Assembly (NCBI GenBank): GCA_023078555.1
Contig: CM041197.1
Coordinates: 2,266,501 to 2,330,500 of the forward strand
From: Ulva prolifera
Taxonomy: Eukaryota > Chlorophyta > Ulvophyceae > Ulvales > Ulvaceae
Direction of reading: 5' to 3'
DNA length: 64,000 bases
The notes beneath the pieces were generated by a model, which saw nothing but the letters and a program-made list of their open reading frames with translations, had not been told where the DNA came from and searched no databases. How positions within the stretch are numbered: the first letter of the stretch is position 1; the number at the start of each line of letters is the position of its first letter. Shown one piece after another: positions 1-10,022 of the stretch. Made by a program: the position numbers and the translations under genes.

Positions 1-938
1 CCGCCCGCTAGCAGCGACCAGCAGCTAGCCACATCCCCCAACTGGCCGAAAATAACAATGCAGCCTTGTCCATGTACAAACACGGCTCCACCGCAAACAG
101 ACTGAATCGGAGGGCTGCACGACCTGGCACGTCCTGCCAGAAGCGGCCATAATTCCTGGGCTCCGCCCGCTCCGCCGTCGCCCCCGTCACACACGCCGTG
201 GCGGCTGCATGTGTACGATGCCACCGGCGCATGCGTGATCACGACGCCCGTGGCACCGACCTCAAGGCACATCTACAATTGCAACCCCGATGCGCCCGCG
301 TGGCGATTGTCCACCGCAGCCACACCCCCTGCAAGGCCACGGTGGCAGCTTTGACTCAACGGCTGCGTCTACTGTAGTGGTCGCTCATATTCTCCTCTTA
401 TTTATGGGTGTTCAGCCTCATAATGGTCCTCATGCCCAGCCTCTTAAACACGACCCCAACCTCGTCATACTTATGAGGCCAATTTTCGGTCCTCATATTG
501 TATGAGGAGTGTTCGTAAACTTATGCGACGCGACATGCGGCGCAGTATGAGCGACTCGGTAGAAGCTGCAGTGCGCTGTTCCGGTGGATATTCGACTGTA
601 CACACTATTACGTGATGATATGGTGCTGTGCCGCGGTGTCCATGTGAATTTGTGGTTCGCTCGCATCAACATCCGGTGGCCAGCACAGCACCCAAGACGA
701 CCACCCCCCCATGCCCACTAGCACGCGTGGCTGTGCTAGTGGCGCATGGGAGGCTGGTATTCTTGAGCGCAACTGCTCACTGCACCAGATGGACATTGAG
801 GAACTGGAAGTATGTGGTGTCCATGGGCAGCTGGATTCACCTCCATTACCTGATACTATCAAAGCACTTGCTTGCATGCATTCGCTGCTACTTGAAGCTC
901 AAGTAAGTGGTTACCCACTAGTTGCAACTACTCCTCCA
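1..938. other. No gene recognised; leading intergenic DNA
   Basis: No open stretch here shows a recognisable domain or a convincing intron-exon pattern. A short stretch around 370-510 is relatively AT-rich and carries several CTCAT/ATGAG inverted words, which could form small hairpins. I see nothing else to annotate. Confidence 0.5.
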
Positions 939-1510
939 GTCAGTGTTGACCTGCTGGCTATGGGTTGGTCAGCTCAGGTGTCCATGACAACAAGTAGTGC
1001 AGAACGTGCAGAACGAACCTGCTTCTCGAGAGGCGCCTCACACATGCACCTAATCCTGCATTCACATCCAGTCAGTGTTGACCGGCTGGTTGTGGGTTGG
1101 ACAGCACACGGCCAGGCCCAACAAGTAGTGCAAGCAGTGCAGAACGAACCTGCTTCTCGAGAGACGCCCCACACATGCAACTAATCCTGCATTCACCTCC
1201 AGTCAGTGTTGACCGGCTGGTTGTGGGTTGGACAGCACACGGCCAGGCCCAAGAAGTAGTGCAAGCAGTGCAGAACGAACCTGCTTCTCGAGAGGCGCCT
1301 CACACATGCACCTAATCCTGCATTCACCTCCAGTCAGTGTTGACCGGCTGGTTGTGGGTTGGACAGCACACGGCCAGGCCCAACAAGTAGTGCAAGCAGT
1401 GCAGAACGAACCTGCTTCTCGAGAGGCGCCTCACACATGCACCTACTCCTGCATTCACCTCCAGTCAGTGTTGACCTGCTGGCTGTGGGTTGGACAGCAC
1501 ATGCGGCGGA
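939..1510 (+). repeat. 131-bp tandem minisatellite, about 4.4 copies
   Basis: The word GTCAGTGTTGACC recurs at 939, 1071, 1202, 1333 and 1464, giving a 131-132 bp period. The middle copies are nearly identical and the outer ones diverge, as expected for an array expanding from its centre. Each unit contains a CTTCTCGAGAGGCGCC block and the words CGGCCAGGCC and ACATGCA. Short reading frames through the array simply repeat and are not treated as genes. Confidence 0.95.
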
Positions 1511-2108
1511 GTGGTGACAGAGGCAGACAGGGCACGCAGGTGTATTCATCCGCGCGCCGACCGGACAGTGGATAACATAGGATAATCGAGGCTTGGTATG
1601 CATTATAATACGGGATGTTTCGATGTGTCAGTCGCATAGGACGTACGTCAGATGGGCTGGGCTGCCAGTGTGTTAGCATGGCGGGATGTCAAGTGGGCTG
1701 TCCTGCGGTTGTATATTACACGCTGAGTGTCATATCACGGCCCTCCGCAGATGGTACAGATGTAGTGCAGGCCTGGTTCCTTTCGGTCGGTTCTTGTCCC
1801 GATCTGATCCCATCGCTCTGACATGGCGACGACGATCGCACCAGCGCCACGCTCGCTTTTGCGAGACTAGTCGTGGTGGTGCTCTCGTGAGCCAGATGAA
1901 CGTTCACGTCGTCTTCTCGCCGTTGTCATACATTTTACGATTCGTCCCAAGTAACCACCTTCGTTGGACCCAGACATCGTTCGTCACTTACACACGGCCA
2001 GGCCTTGGGTGCCTGCCAGTTGCAAGCTCGATTGGGGAATCCAATCATTACGGTTGCTGAAGTAATTTGTTGATGCTTCAATGTGGCTGTCCTGGTAGCA
2101 CTACAGTT
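1511..2108. other. No gene recognised between two tandem arrays
   Basis: Unique sequence between the 131-bp and 172-bp arrays. Short open frames on both strands lack recognisable motifs or splice structure. It contains a copy of the word ACACGGCCAGGCC (about 1991) that also occurs in the 131-bp repeat; a related word, CATGGCCAGGCC, occurs in the 172-bp repeat. Confidence 0.45.
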
Positions 2109-4053
2109 GGGTCGGGTGTGATCTCCAGTCTCACACACAGAGTCTGGAACTCAGTCGCAATGTGTCCTACACGACCAGGCATCATGTGCATGGCCAGGCC
2201 TGGGGCCAGCCACCATCCCAATGTGTTGAATGATATACCTGGTGCTGCTTCGCTGTACGCTGGGTGGGGAATCAGTGGCGGGGTCGGGTGTGATCTCCAG
2301 TCTCACACACAGAGTCTGGAACTCAGTCGCAATGTGTCCTACACGACCAGGCATCATGTGCATGGCCAGGCCTGGGGCCAGCCACCATCCCAATGTGTTG
2401 AATGATATACCTGGTGCTGCTTCGCTGTACGCTGGGTGGGGAATCAGTGGCGGGGTCGGGTGTGATCTCCAGTCTCACACACAGAGTCTGGAACTCAGTC
2501 ACAATGTGTCCTACACGACCAGGCATCATGTGCATGGCCAGGCCTGGGGCCAGCCACCATCCCAATGTGTTGAATGATATACCTGGTGCTGCTTCGCTGT
2601 ACGCTGGGTGGGGAATCAGTGGCGGGGTCGGGTGTGATCTCCAGTCTCACACACAGAGTCTGGAACTCAGTCGCAATGTGTCCTACACGACCAGGCATCA
2701 TGTGCATGGCCAGGCCTGGGGCCAGCCACCATCCCAATGTGTTGAATGATATACCTGGTGCTACTTCGCTGTACGCTGGGTGGGGAATCAGTGGGGGGGT
2801 CGGGTGTGATCTCCAGTCTCACACACAGAGTCTGGAACTCAGTCGCAATGTGTCCTACACGACCAGGCATCATGTGCATGGCCAGGCCTGGGGCCAGCCA
2901 CCATCCCAATGTGTTGAATGATATACCTGGTGCTACTTCGCTGTACGCTGGGTGGGGAATCAGTGGCGGGGTCGGGTGTGATCTCCAGTCTCACACACAG
3001 AGTCTGGAACTCAGTCGCAATGTGTCCTACACAACCAGGCATCATGTGCATGGCCAGGCCTGGGGCCAGCCACCATCCCAATGTGTTGAATGATATACCT
3101 GGTGCTGCTTCGCTGTACGCTGGGTGGGGAATCAGTGGCGGGGTCGGGTGTGATCTCCAGTCTCACACACAGAGTCTGGAACTCAGTCGCAATGTGTCCT
3201 ACACGACCAGGCATCATGTGCATGGCCAGGCCTGGGGCCAGCCACCATCCCAATGTGTTGAATGATATACCTGGTGCTGCTTCGCTGTACGCTGGGTGGG
3301 GAATCAGTGGCGGGGTCGGGTGTGATCTCCAGTCTCACACACAGAGTCTGGAACTCAGTCACAATGTGTCCTACACGACCAGGCATCATGTGCATGGCCA
3401 GGCCTGGGGCCAGCCACCATCCCAATGTGTTGAATGATATACCTGGTGCTACTTCGCTGTACGCTGGGTGGGGAATCAGTGGCGGGGTCGGGTGTGATCT
3501 CCAGTCTCACACACAGAGTCTGGAACTCAGTCGCAATGTGTCCTACACAACCAGGCATCATGTGCATGGCCAGGCCTGGGGCCAGCCACCATCCCAATGT
3601 GTTGAATGATATACCTGGTGCTGCTTCGCTGTACGCTGGGTGGGGAATCAGTGGCGGGGTCGGGTGTGATCTCCAGTCTCACACACAGAGTCTGGAACTC
3701 AGTCGCAATGTGTCCTACACGACCAGGCATCATGTGCATGGCCAGGCCTGGGGCCAGCCACCATCCCAATGTGTTGAATGATATACCTGGTGCTGCTTCG
3801 CTGTACGCTGGGTGGGGAATCAGTGGCGGGGTCGGGTGTGATCTCCAGTCTCACACACAGAGTCTGGAACTCAGTCACAATGTGTCCTACACGACCAGGC
3901 ATCATGTGCATGGCCAGGCCTGGGGCCAGCCACCATCCCAATGTGTTGAATGATATACCTGGTGCTACTTCGCTGTACGCTGGGTGGGGAATCAGTGGCG
4001 GGGTCGGGTGTGATCTCCAGTCTCACACACAGAGTCTGGAACTCAGTCACAAT
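2109..4053 (+). repeat. 172-bp satellite array, about 11.3 copies, with trimeric higher-order structure
   Basis: A 172-bp unit beginning GTCGGGTGTGATCTCCAG repeats head to tail without spacers from 2109 to about 4053. Copies differ by a few substitutions: CAGTCGCAATG or CAGTCACAATG, CACGACCAGG or CACAACCAGG, GCTGCTTCGC or GCTACTTCGC. From about 2918 these variants recur in a fixed order every three units, so a 516-bp trimer has been duplicated as a block. The unit length is in the range typical of eukaryotic centromeric or subtelomeric satellites, but location cannot be inferred from this window. Repeated 115-codon plus-strand and 80-codon minus-strand frames come from the repeat and are not considered genes. 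Confidence 0.97.
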
Positions 4054-4324
4054 GTTGATGTGAGTGCTGTCATCAACAAGGACTTAAATGTCGGCTAACA
4101 TGTTGTACGAGCAAGTTGCCAATGGCCGGTGCCTATACACACTGAGACACTCGTTCGCCAAGTGGATGTGAGGCCCGGTCTAGGGTTGCTAAGTATACCA
4201 GCAGTGCGTCAGTCTTACAATTTGATGGAAAACTTTGAATCACATCTTGGTCCATGCCACAGCTACAGTATGCATGGACCTCCAGCACTCCGTTACCAAT
4301 TCGGCAGCTCAGCGATGTCACGGT

Positions 4325-4762
4325 CTACTCTCGCAAATCTGGAAAAACACCATCAGCAATGAATGCGGCCTTGACCTCACATATTGCATGATGGAACAAG
4401 ACACAGGGGGAGGTGCCCTGATGGAGTGATTTGTGGCGCCCGATTATAGTATCCCGAGCTGCCAAGATGCTCTCCTCGCCTTCTTTATCCTTCTTCTTTG
4501 CTTGAACCGTCACGTACTTGGTGTGGTTGTAAAGCGTCTTCCACGCTGCATTGTGGCCAGACATTATGCGCTTGACTACATTTTCCAGCGTCTTGTGCCG
4601 CGCGGCTGGATTCTTGTTTCTCCTCCCAGACTTGCGGTCGTCCTCAATCTCACGATCGCATTCGTCCTTAAGTTGATTCTTGCCTGCATGTGTTGATTTG
4701 TCTTTGTGATGACAATGAAGAGTTCTGTACATGTTCACTGAGTCCGCATGGTACCGTGACAT
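4325..4762 (-). CDS. Hypothetical charged protein or exon
   Basis: An open frame of 145 codons with an ATG start, rich in Lys, Arg, His and Glu. It contains a basic central stretch (residues about 25-60, with RKSGRRNKNPAAR) and a second Lys-rich block (AKKKDKEGEE), which suggests a nucleic-acid-binding or coiled region. I do not recognise a family. It lies directly downstream of another minus-strand open stretch (4764-5552) in a different frame, so the two may be exons of one gene. It may belong to a decayed mobile element with the other minus-strand pieces up to 9.1 kb. This is inference from clustering and orientation only. Confidence 0.35.
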   Translation of the reverse strand: MSRYHADSVNMYRTLHCHHKDKSTHAGKNQLKDECDREIEDDRKSGRRNKNPAARHKTLENVVKRIMSGHNAAWKTLYNHTKYVTVQAKKKDKEGEESILAARDTIIGRHKSLHQGTSPCVLFHHAICEVKAAFIADGVFPDLRE

Positions 4763-4763
4763 G

Positions 4764-5552
4764 TCAGGTGCAGGTGTAGGTACTTCCAGTTGTAGTTGGG
4801 ATCAAACCTCTGACAGCTTTGAGGATTGTATCAGGGCAAGGAGGTAATACAGTGAAGACTATCTTGGCTTGCTTTATGTTGTCGGCCTTCATGTTACCTC
4901 TCGAGATCGCTGCGCTTGGTTCGTTGTTGCCTCCATCATTTATCGCTCCCAATTGCAATGGGTTCGAGCAGGAAAAGGTAGCGCATTCAGTGCCGGGCGC
5001 GCACCAAAGTGTGCAGTCTGCGGGACTCAATTGTAGCTGCATCTCCTTAACCTCTGGATCAAGAAGGAATTTGGCATACTCTCCATGCATGACCTGATTA
5101 GTGTCGGACCACTCTTTGACGTTGGGCACTCCCATAATGTCATACCCGGATCGTTGTGCACAAAGATCCTTCTCTTTCTCCATCCGTTCCTCTTTCCATG
5201 TCGATAGGTGCTCCTGTACATCACATAGCGCTGCGTAGGTGTAAGCGCTCACTGTGTCAATCAATGGGTCATCGTCGTTGTTGGAAAATCCAAGCTTGTC
5301 TCCACCTAAAATTTTTATCATTTGCGTCATGGTCCACGCAAACGCTGCAAATGGAACCTCTGGAGGCACCCACCCGGGCAGCAGCTGATACTCTGGCTTT
5401 GTTATTTCGCCACTTGGAGACACTCCTCGACAAGTAATATCGATCAGGTGGGTCTGGCCACTCCACCAAGCCACCCCGATGACGACCCAAATGGAGGTCC
5501 AGGGGCCGTATGGCCCTTGCAAGTACACGTGTGATAAAACTTCTCTGGCCAC
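4764..5552 (-). CDS. Hypothetical protein exon, unrecognised
   Basis: A 262-codon open stretch without an ATG at its boundary, so it is probably an internal exon. The N-terminal third is hydrophobic and aromatic (YGPWTSIWVVIGVAWW, then LPGWVPPEVPFAAFAW), the middle is acidic (NNDDDPLIDT) followed by a charged helix-like segment (TWKEERMEKEKDL), and the C-terminal part has several Cys residues (CTLWCAPGTECATFSC). Composition is unlike the GC-rich shadow frames and looks coding. No family assignment is possible by eye. Neighbouring open stretches lie in the same orientation on both sides. Confidence 0.4.
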   Translation of the reverse strand: MAREVLSHVYLQGPYGPWTSIWVVIGVAWWSGQTHLIDITCRGVSPSGEITKPEYQLLPGWVPPEVPFAAFAWTMTQMIKILGGDKLGFSNNDDDPLIDTVSAYTYAALCDVQEHLSTWKEERMEKEKDLCAQRSGYDIMGVPNVKEWSDTNQVMHGEYAKFLLDPEVKEMQLQLSPADCTLWCAPGTECATFSCSNPLQLGAINDGGNNEPSAAISRGNMKADNIKQAKIVFTVLPPCPDTILKAVRGLIPTTTGSTYTCT

Positions 5553-5627
5553 GGCAAATTCGGAAGCGCCTGCAACATCAGCATTATGGATGGATCACTG
5601 GCACGGCATGCATGGTGCATTTGGTTG

Positions 5628-6167
5628 TCACATCACTGTTGCAAGATTGATTCGGAACGGATGCAAACCTGTATCTTGAAGTTCTCTTAGCTCGTTTTGT
5701 GGCACTATCATCAAAGGCATCTGAGCGGCAGGGGACGTTTGCCTATGAGCACTATCATGTGCTGCGTGATCTTCCATTCGCTGGATCAAAGACACGACAG
5801 GGTCAGAATGTCGACCGCCATTCATGCCTGGTGCTGATGTGTTCCGGGCCCTAGGCGTACCCGAAGTCTGTGCAACAAGCCAATGCACTCTTTGCTTGAA
5901 CAGTGTAAGGGTAGCTGCACAAAGCAACAAGTTAGCTCCTACCATTTCTCTATCGCACAGCTATGGGGCGTAGCGAGGATCCGTACACCGTAGATGTTGC
6001 TTGTAGTCCGCAAAGAGCTTCACTATCGGGGTGCTTCCGCTGTTTAAGAACAAACCAATTTGATAACTCTCTTTTAATTCAACAGAGGGATTGAGGCCAG
6101 CACATACATACACCGCCTCTTTGAGGTTATCGCCGTTCAAGAAGCAGGTTTCGGCCTCGTCGAACAC
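5628..6167 (-). CDS. Hypothetical protein exons (two open stretches)
   Basis: Two minus-strand open stretches, 6167-5961 and 5945-5628, separated by a short gap that could be a stop or a small intron. The first begins FDEAETCFLNGDNLKEAVYV and looks like a soluble alpha/beta protein segment. The second contains a hydrophobic helix and then a polar tail. They are collinear with the open frames downstream (5552-4325) and upstream (6669-6238), which argues for one split or decayed gene. No domain recognised. Confidence 0.3.
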
Positions 6168-6237
6168 TCTTTTCTACAAAGTCCTTCCTTGTGAGATTTG
6201 TGAACTGGGGAGTGTGACTATGCATACGTAAATGGTG

Positions 6238-6669
6238 TCAGTGGTGCCATGTCAATCGAAAGAGGCATACCATGCGTGCAATTGCAGTTTCACATCGGGC
6301 AACAAGATCAGTTCCAGTTGATAGCGGGCTATACAAAAGCCCCCATATGTGTTTTGGAATGTCTGTAAAGGGTGCAGAATCGAGGAGATGTTGAGCCCCT
6401 ATCAAGTAAGCTACAAATCGGGACAGGGGGTCAACCACTCCCGCTACATGGTGGGCCCACCTACGGCGCGCAAGATCGGCTGCGATTTTGGCCGCTTGGG
6501 GAAGACTTTGGCTATTGTCTATGTTGAATGGGGATTCGTAGTGTGTCATATCGCTGTTGGGGAGTCTCCCCATTGCAAACCCGGGTTTTGTCGAATTTCC
6601 GCGCTTTTCCCCAAACGAGGGTCGTTCATGCCCAAACGTGTGCCATTGCATCGAGAACACGTAGCACAC
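6238..6669 (-). CDS. Hypothetical protein segment overlapping an inverted repeat
   Basis: A 143-codon open stretch. Its middle section (NIDNSQSLPQAAKIAADLAR and on into a VDPLSRFVAYLIGA segment) lies within the 130-bp sequence that is repeated in inverted orientation at 7734-7866, where the same peptide is encoded on the plus strand until the repeat ends. The part outside the repeat (SAPFTDIPKHIWGLLYSPLS) continues as plausible protein. So this copy is probably the original coding context and the 7.8-kb copy a rearranged fragment. Function unknown. Confidence 0.3.
   Translation of the reverse strand: MCYVFSMQWHTFGHERPSFGEKRGNSTKPGFAMGRLPNSDMTHYESPFNIDNSQSLPQAAKIAADLARRRWAHHVAGVVDPLSRFVAYLIGAQHLLDSAPFTDIPKHIWGLLYSPLSTGTDLVARCETAIARMVCLFRLTWHH
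6418..6549 (+). repeat. Left arm of a 130-bp inverted repeat
   Basis: This segment is the near-perfect reverse complement of 7734-7866. The arms start at TCGGGACAGGGGGTCAACC here and end at CCCCCTATCGGGACA there, with only a few differences. Looser similarity continues inward through G-rich words such as TTGGGGAG and TTTTCCCC. The 1.18-kb spacer has no recognisable gene. The pair could be the termini of a foldback element or two inverted copies of a gene fragment. Confidence 0.85.
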
Positions 6670-7733
6670 TCAAAATATGCTATGATACTCACCGGGTTAT
6701 GACATATTGCTTCTGTCACATTTTTGGGTAGCGTTCGGCAAGTGAGGCACTATTCAACGGCGCGCTAGCTGATCGGGCCGACATGGCGGGGCGCTCACGC
6801 ACTGGTCAGGCGACATGTCAGCATTGATTGGCAGCATATTGCGTGTTGAATATTGCGTGTTGAATATTGCGTGTTGAAGGACCCTGCCTCAATTTTATGT
6901 GCAATGGGGAATGCCCATGTTTTGTAATGCACCGTCACATCTACACCTTATTTCACAGCATGTCACTCTAATGATACCGCAAATGCGCATCAATGATGTA
7001 TCCACCGTGTATCCAGCATCCGCCGCTCTATTGAAATGATTCATTAGTGTACAATGGCGAGGCATGATCACAGCAGGCCAGAGTAACTCAACACGTCTCC
7101 AGTGACACTACGCAAAAGATGACCTAAGCATACCTACGCTGACGTCTTTGTTGAGAAGTACACACCTAGCAGGTGGACTGCAAAGTTCCGGATCATGCTC
7201 CATCACAAGGGCCTGTCAGGCCTGTCACAGGAATCAAGATACTCATGCGCCCCATGCCGATATCAAACGTTCTACGAGAGTGACGATCAATCACGATCAG
7301 GCAGTGAAGCTTTGATATCTCGTGTATAATTCAGTTTGAGCCACTATCCCATGCTACACACAGATCGCAGGTAGGACGCCCTTGCCGGATATCCAGAGAT
7401 TCAGACCTATCCAGCATTATTAGAGGGAGTAATACGACTCAAATTGCATAGCGTGCGTCACTGTGTGGCCAGCCTCCAGGAAACTCAGCCGTATACAGCT
7501 TCATGAAGCCTCACCAACGAAAAAAATGCACATACAGCTTTGCGATCACCAACAAGAGCTTTAAAGAGCTCATTTTAAAAGCGTTTGGGGACGCCTGCGA
7601 AAGTTTGGGGAGGTTTGGGGAGGCGACTGAGCGTCTGGGCCGGTTGGGGAGCCAGCGTCGCGAAAGGCCGATTTTCCCCAACCAGACGAGCCATATGGAC
7701 GATCATGGGCCATTTTCCCCACCCGAGTGAGAT
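6670..7733. other. Spacer between inverted-repeat arms; no gene recognised
   Basis: It contains a triple short repeat TATTGCGTGTTGAA (about 6838-6878) and a G-rich stretch at 7585-7660 with several TTTGGGG words, which could form G-quadruplex structures. Open frames are short and have no known motif. Confidence 0.4.
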
Positions 7734-7866
7734 GACACACTACGAATCCCCATTCAACATAGACAATAGCCAAAGTCTTCCCCAAGCGGCCAAAATCGCA
7801 GTCGATCTTGCGCGCCGTAGGTGGGCCCACCATGTAGCGGGAGTGGTTGACCCCCTATCGGGACAA
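7734..7866 (-). repeat. Right arm of a 130-bp inverted repeat
   Basis: Reverse-complement partner of 6418-6549. On the plus strand it encodes the same peptide segment as the minus-strand frame at the left arm (for example PQAAKIAVDLARRRWAHH), then diverges after TATCGGGACA, so the shared reading is truncated here. Confidence 0.85.
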
Positions 7867-7935
7867 TTCATCCACAGTGCGGCACCTACATAGCCAAGCG
7901 GAGGTAGGAGTGACAGTAATCAACATCATAGCACA

Positions 7936-8691
7936 CTAGGCAATGACCGGCGACTGTTTGGAACAGCTCCCGATGGCTTGGCAGACTATTGGGAGTACGT
8001 ACAACACTGGCGCCCTGGTGCCTTGTTCGGGATGGATCATTCGCATGTTGATCCTATGATCTAGCAAAAGTAGCTTCGAAGCACCCTCTATAGTTGCACT
8101 GAATGTGATTTTGACACCTTTACTGCGGAGCTGTGTTTCTCGTTTGCCGTGCCCAGCCGGACTCTCATTTGCAAGAGCAGCCATCAACATCCCGAGTCCG
8201 GCTGATGACTTGTACCCCAATTCCACAACCACCTCACCTTGGTGTTGTTTGTGCACTACTGTGATGTCTTTGTGTGGCAGTTGGTCTGTCTTTCCTAAGC
8301 AGGTACACGCGATTGGATGGGGCCCGCTGGCACCGGCATGACTCAACATGGAATTGCCAGAGGGGGGGGTCACAGTCAATCCACCCGACTGGTGTCCTTG
8401 AACACGTGAAAGAGCCCATGCCCTAGCTACTCCTTGGGCACTAGCTCGCGTGTGCAAACGGTACTGTGTTCGTAGCATACCATCACTCAATGAAAGCGCT
8501 CCGATCCACTTCACACATGCTGCCTTCATGGACTCCGTCAACGGCTTCCCCCTCGCTAAATGTAAGATTTGTCGGGCTTCGTGAGCGCAGTAGTCCACAA
8601 TTTTGTCGAAAAGGTTGTCGTCTGTTTCAACCTGGGCACGGACGTCTTTAATGGTCCTAGAGTTGTACTCCAATCCCCATGGGATAAACAT
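7936..8691 (-). CDS. Hypothetical protein, 251 codons
   Basis: An ATG-initiated open frame of 251 codons. The N-terminal half is helical and charged (RTIKDVRAQVETDDNLFDKI, then a His/Arg-rich segment). The C-terminal half includes LPHKDITVVHKQHQGEVVVE and a probable beta-rich region ending in a terminator. Codon composition is balanced and the frame is long for this AT/GC mix, so it is likely coding. I do not recognise a family. It follows a smaller minus-strand frame (9057-8716) by about 25 bp, and both may belong to the same unit as the frames between 4.3 and 6.7 kb. Confidence 0.45.
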   Translation of the reverse strand: MFIPWGLEYNSRTIKDVRAQVETDDNLFDKIVDYCAHEARQILHLARGKPLTESMKAACVKWIGALSLSDGMLRTQYRLHTRASAQGVARAWALSRVQGHQSGGLTVTPPSGNSMLSHAGASGPHPIACTCLGKTDQLPHKDITVVHKQHQGEVVVELGYKSSAGLGMLMAALANESPAGHGKRETQLRSKGVKITFSATIEGASKLLLLDHRINMRMIHPEQGTRAPVLYVLPIVCQAIGSCSKQSPVIA

Positions 8692-8715
8692 ATACCAAGC
8701 TACTCTCAGTTGAGA

Positions 8716-9057
8716 CTATAATCGTACCGCGGTTTCACCAGTCGAATCTGCCATCGAAGCCCGCTCGGTGACTAGCTCCCGACAGGTACCTTGTAATTCG
8801 CAAAGCTCCGCGAAAACGTCCGAGGTGTCTAATGACAAACTGAAAAATTGTTCGATGACATCATCGCAGACTTTCTGATACAGTGGGTAGATTCGACGCT
8901 CATCATCGGCCTCGGGACTAGGCAGACTATCAGCTAAGTCTGGCCCCTCGAGAAGCGGAGTTTCTGGCCCCCTATCCTCGTCGTCATCCACCTCCGGATA
9001 ATATGGGATCTTGGGGACGGCAGTGGTCGTCTTCGACCGAGATGGGACTTTGAACAT
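8716..9057 (-). CDS. Hypothetical acidic protein or first exon
   Basis: A 113-codon ATG-initiated frame. It opens with a basic segment (MFKVPSRSKTTTAVPK), then an acidic Pro-rich region (YYPEVDDDEDRG, EADDERRIYPLY), then a helical segment with two Cys (ELCELQGTC). The acidic region followed by a short folded segment resembles N-terminal regions of transposon-encoded proteins, but no specific family can be named. It lies just upstream of 8691-7936 on the same strand. Confidence 0.4.
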   Translation of the reverse strand: MFKVPSRSKTTTAVPKIPYYPEVDDDEDRGPETPLLEGPDLADSLPSPEADDERRIYPLYQKVCDDVIEQFFSLSLDTSDVFAELCELQGTCRELVTERASMADSTGETAVRL

Positions 9058-9297
9058 CGTGTCCAGTGCAAATTTGGGATTGCGCTGTCTAAAATCGCAT
9101 TCCCAAATTGAAACCTGTACAACACCACCATAAAATGTTGGCGGTAGTCGGTCACCAAAGCAGGGGGCGCGTAAGGCTCGGCAAGTCTGTGGGTGGAGAT
9201 TGGCTAGGATCCCTACTAGTAGTACCTATTTGGCCGGGATGTTGGCCAAGTGTGCATGGTAGGGTGTGACCTTGACAAGAGACCTATCACATGACAC

Positions 9298-9482
9298 AAA
9301 GTGTGACTCGGTGCAGTCGGGAGTTCCAGTGGAATTCCTAGCTGCTCCGAGTCACACTTAGTATACAATTTCGAACAGTACATTCAGTGCACAAAAATTC
9401 AAAATTAATGCATACGGCCATATCAATATAAGGATATAGTACGTTGTGTTAAGGCATGCCAAAAATTTTGAATTTTTGTGCA
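9298..9482. repeat. Nested short inverted repeats (hairpin-forming segment)
   Basis: Two inverted repeats lie side by side. AAGTGTGACTCGG (9298-9310) pairs with CCGAGTCACACTT (about 9347-9359). TGCACAAAAATTCAAAATT (9388-9406) pairs perfectly with AATTTTGAATTTTTGTGCA (9464-9482) across a 57-bp spacer. The second pair could be the terminal repeats of a 95-bp MITE-like element. No flanking target-site duplication is obvious by eye. Confidence 0.7.
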
Positions 9483-9952
9483 GTAAGAGTGAGGCTTCAT
9501 TAAGCACTGTCCGATACCATCACACGCGCACACACGAACAGGCGGGAGCTTCAACTTCGTGGAAACCCCCCCGACCCGGTTCGAAACGTTCATTTTTGCG
9601 ATGACATTCATCTCAACCTCATCGATCGTGCAGAATGCTGCATGTGACGCCGAACGAGTCCAAGCGTGTTGCACGCCAGGACAGGCGATTGCACAGACGA
9701 GCACGCCATCGGATTCAAATACGCAAGAGGCTCCGAGTGGACCAGCTCATAAACGATTCGATTCATACGCTGCATGAAGTAGCGTTCAAGAGGCATACCT
9801 GTGAGTAGCGGATTCGTGGAACGACAAGAGCTATGTAGCTGAAAGTAGCGGATCTGAGCCTTTATTGTTGTGGGATATCCATATCTGGGGATCCAAGAAT
9901 ATAGATGACATAATCAAGGGAGGAGTCATCTAACAAAGGACTCGTTGCTTCA

Positions 9953-10022
9953 GGTGAGCCCTAGTGGTTAGAGCATGTCGTGTGTACTCTAGAGGTCACC
10001 GGTTCAATTCTTACTTTCATTT
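9953..10022 (+). ncRNA. tRNA-like sequence with A and B boxes (SINE head or tRNA relic)
   Basis: A segment starting near TGAGCCCTAGTGGTTAGAGC matches a Pol III A box. About 40 bp later GGTTCAATTCT matches a B box at 9 of 11 positions (GGTTCGANTCC consensus). The spacing fits a tRNA, but the T-arm stem and the acceptor stem do not pair well, so an intact tRNA gene is unlikely. A tRNA-derived SINE promoter or a decayed tRNA is more plausible. Confidence 0.4.

Noticed and set aside
2109-4053. Repeated 115-codon plus-strand and 80-codon minus-strand open frames
   Set aside because: They recur every 172 bp with the satellite unit and have no start context, domain or splice logic; open reading is a by-product of the repeat.
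2109-4053. CRISPR-like array
   Set aside because: Units are contiguous 172-bp repeats with no unique spacers, and the window is eukaryotic.
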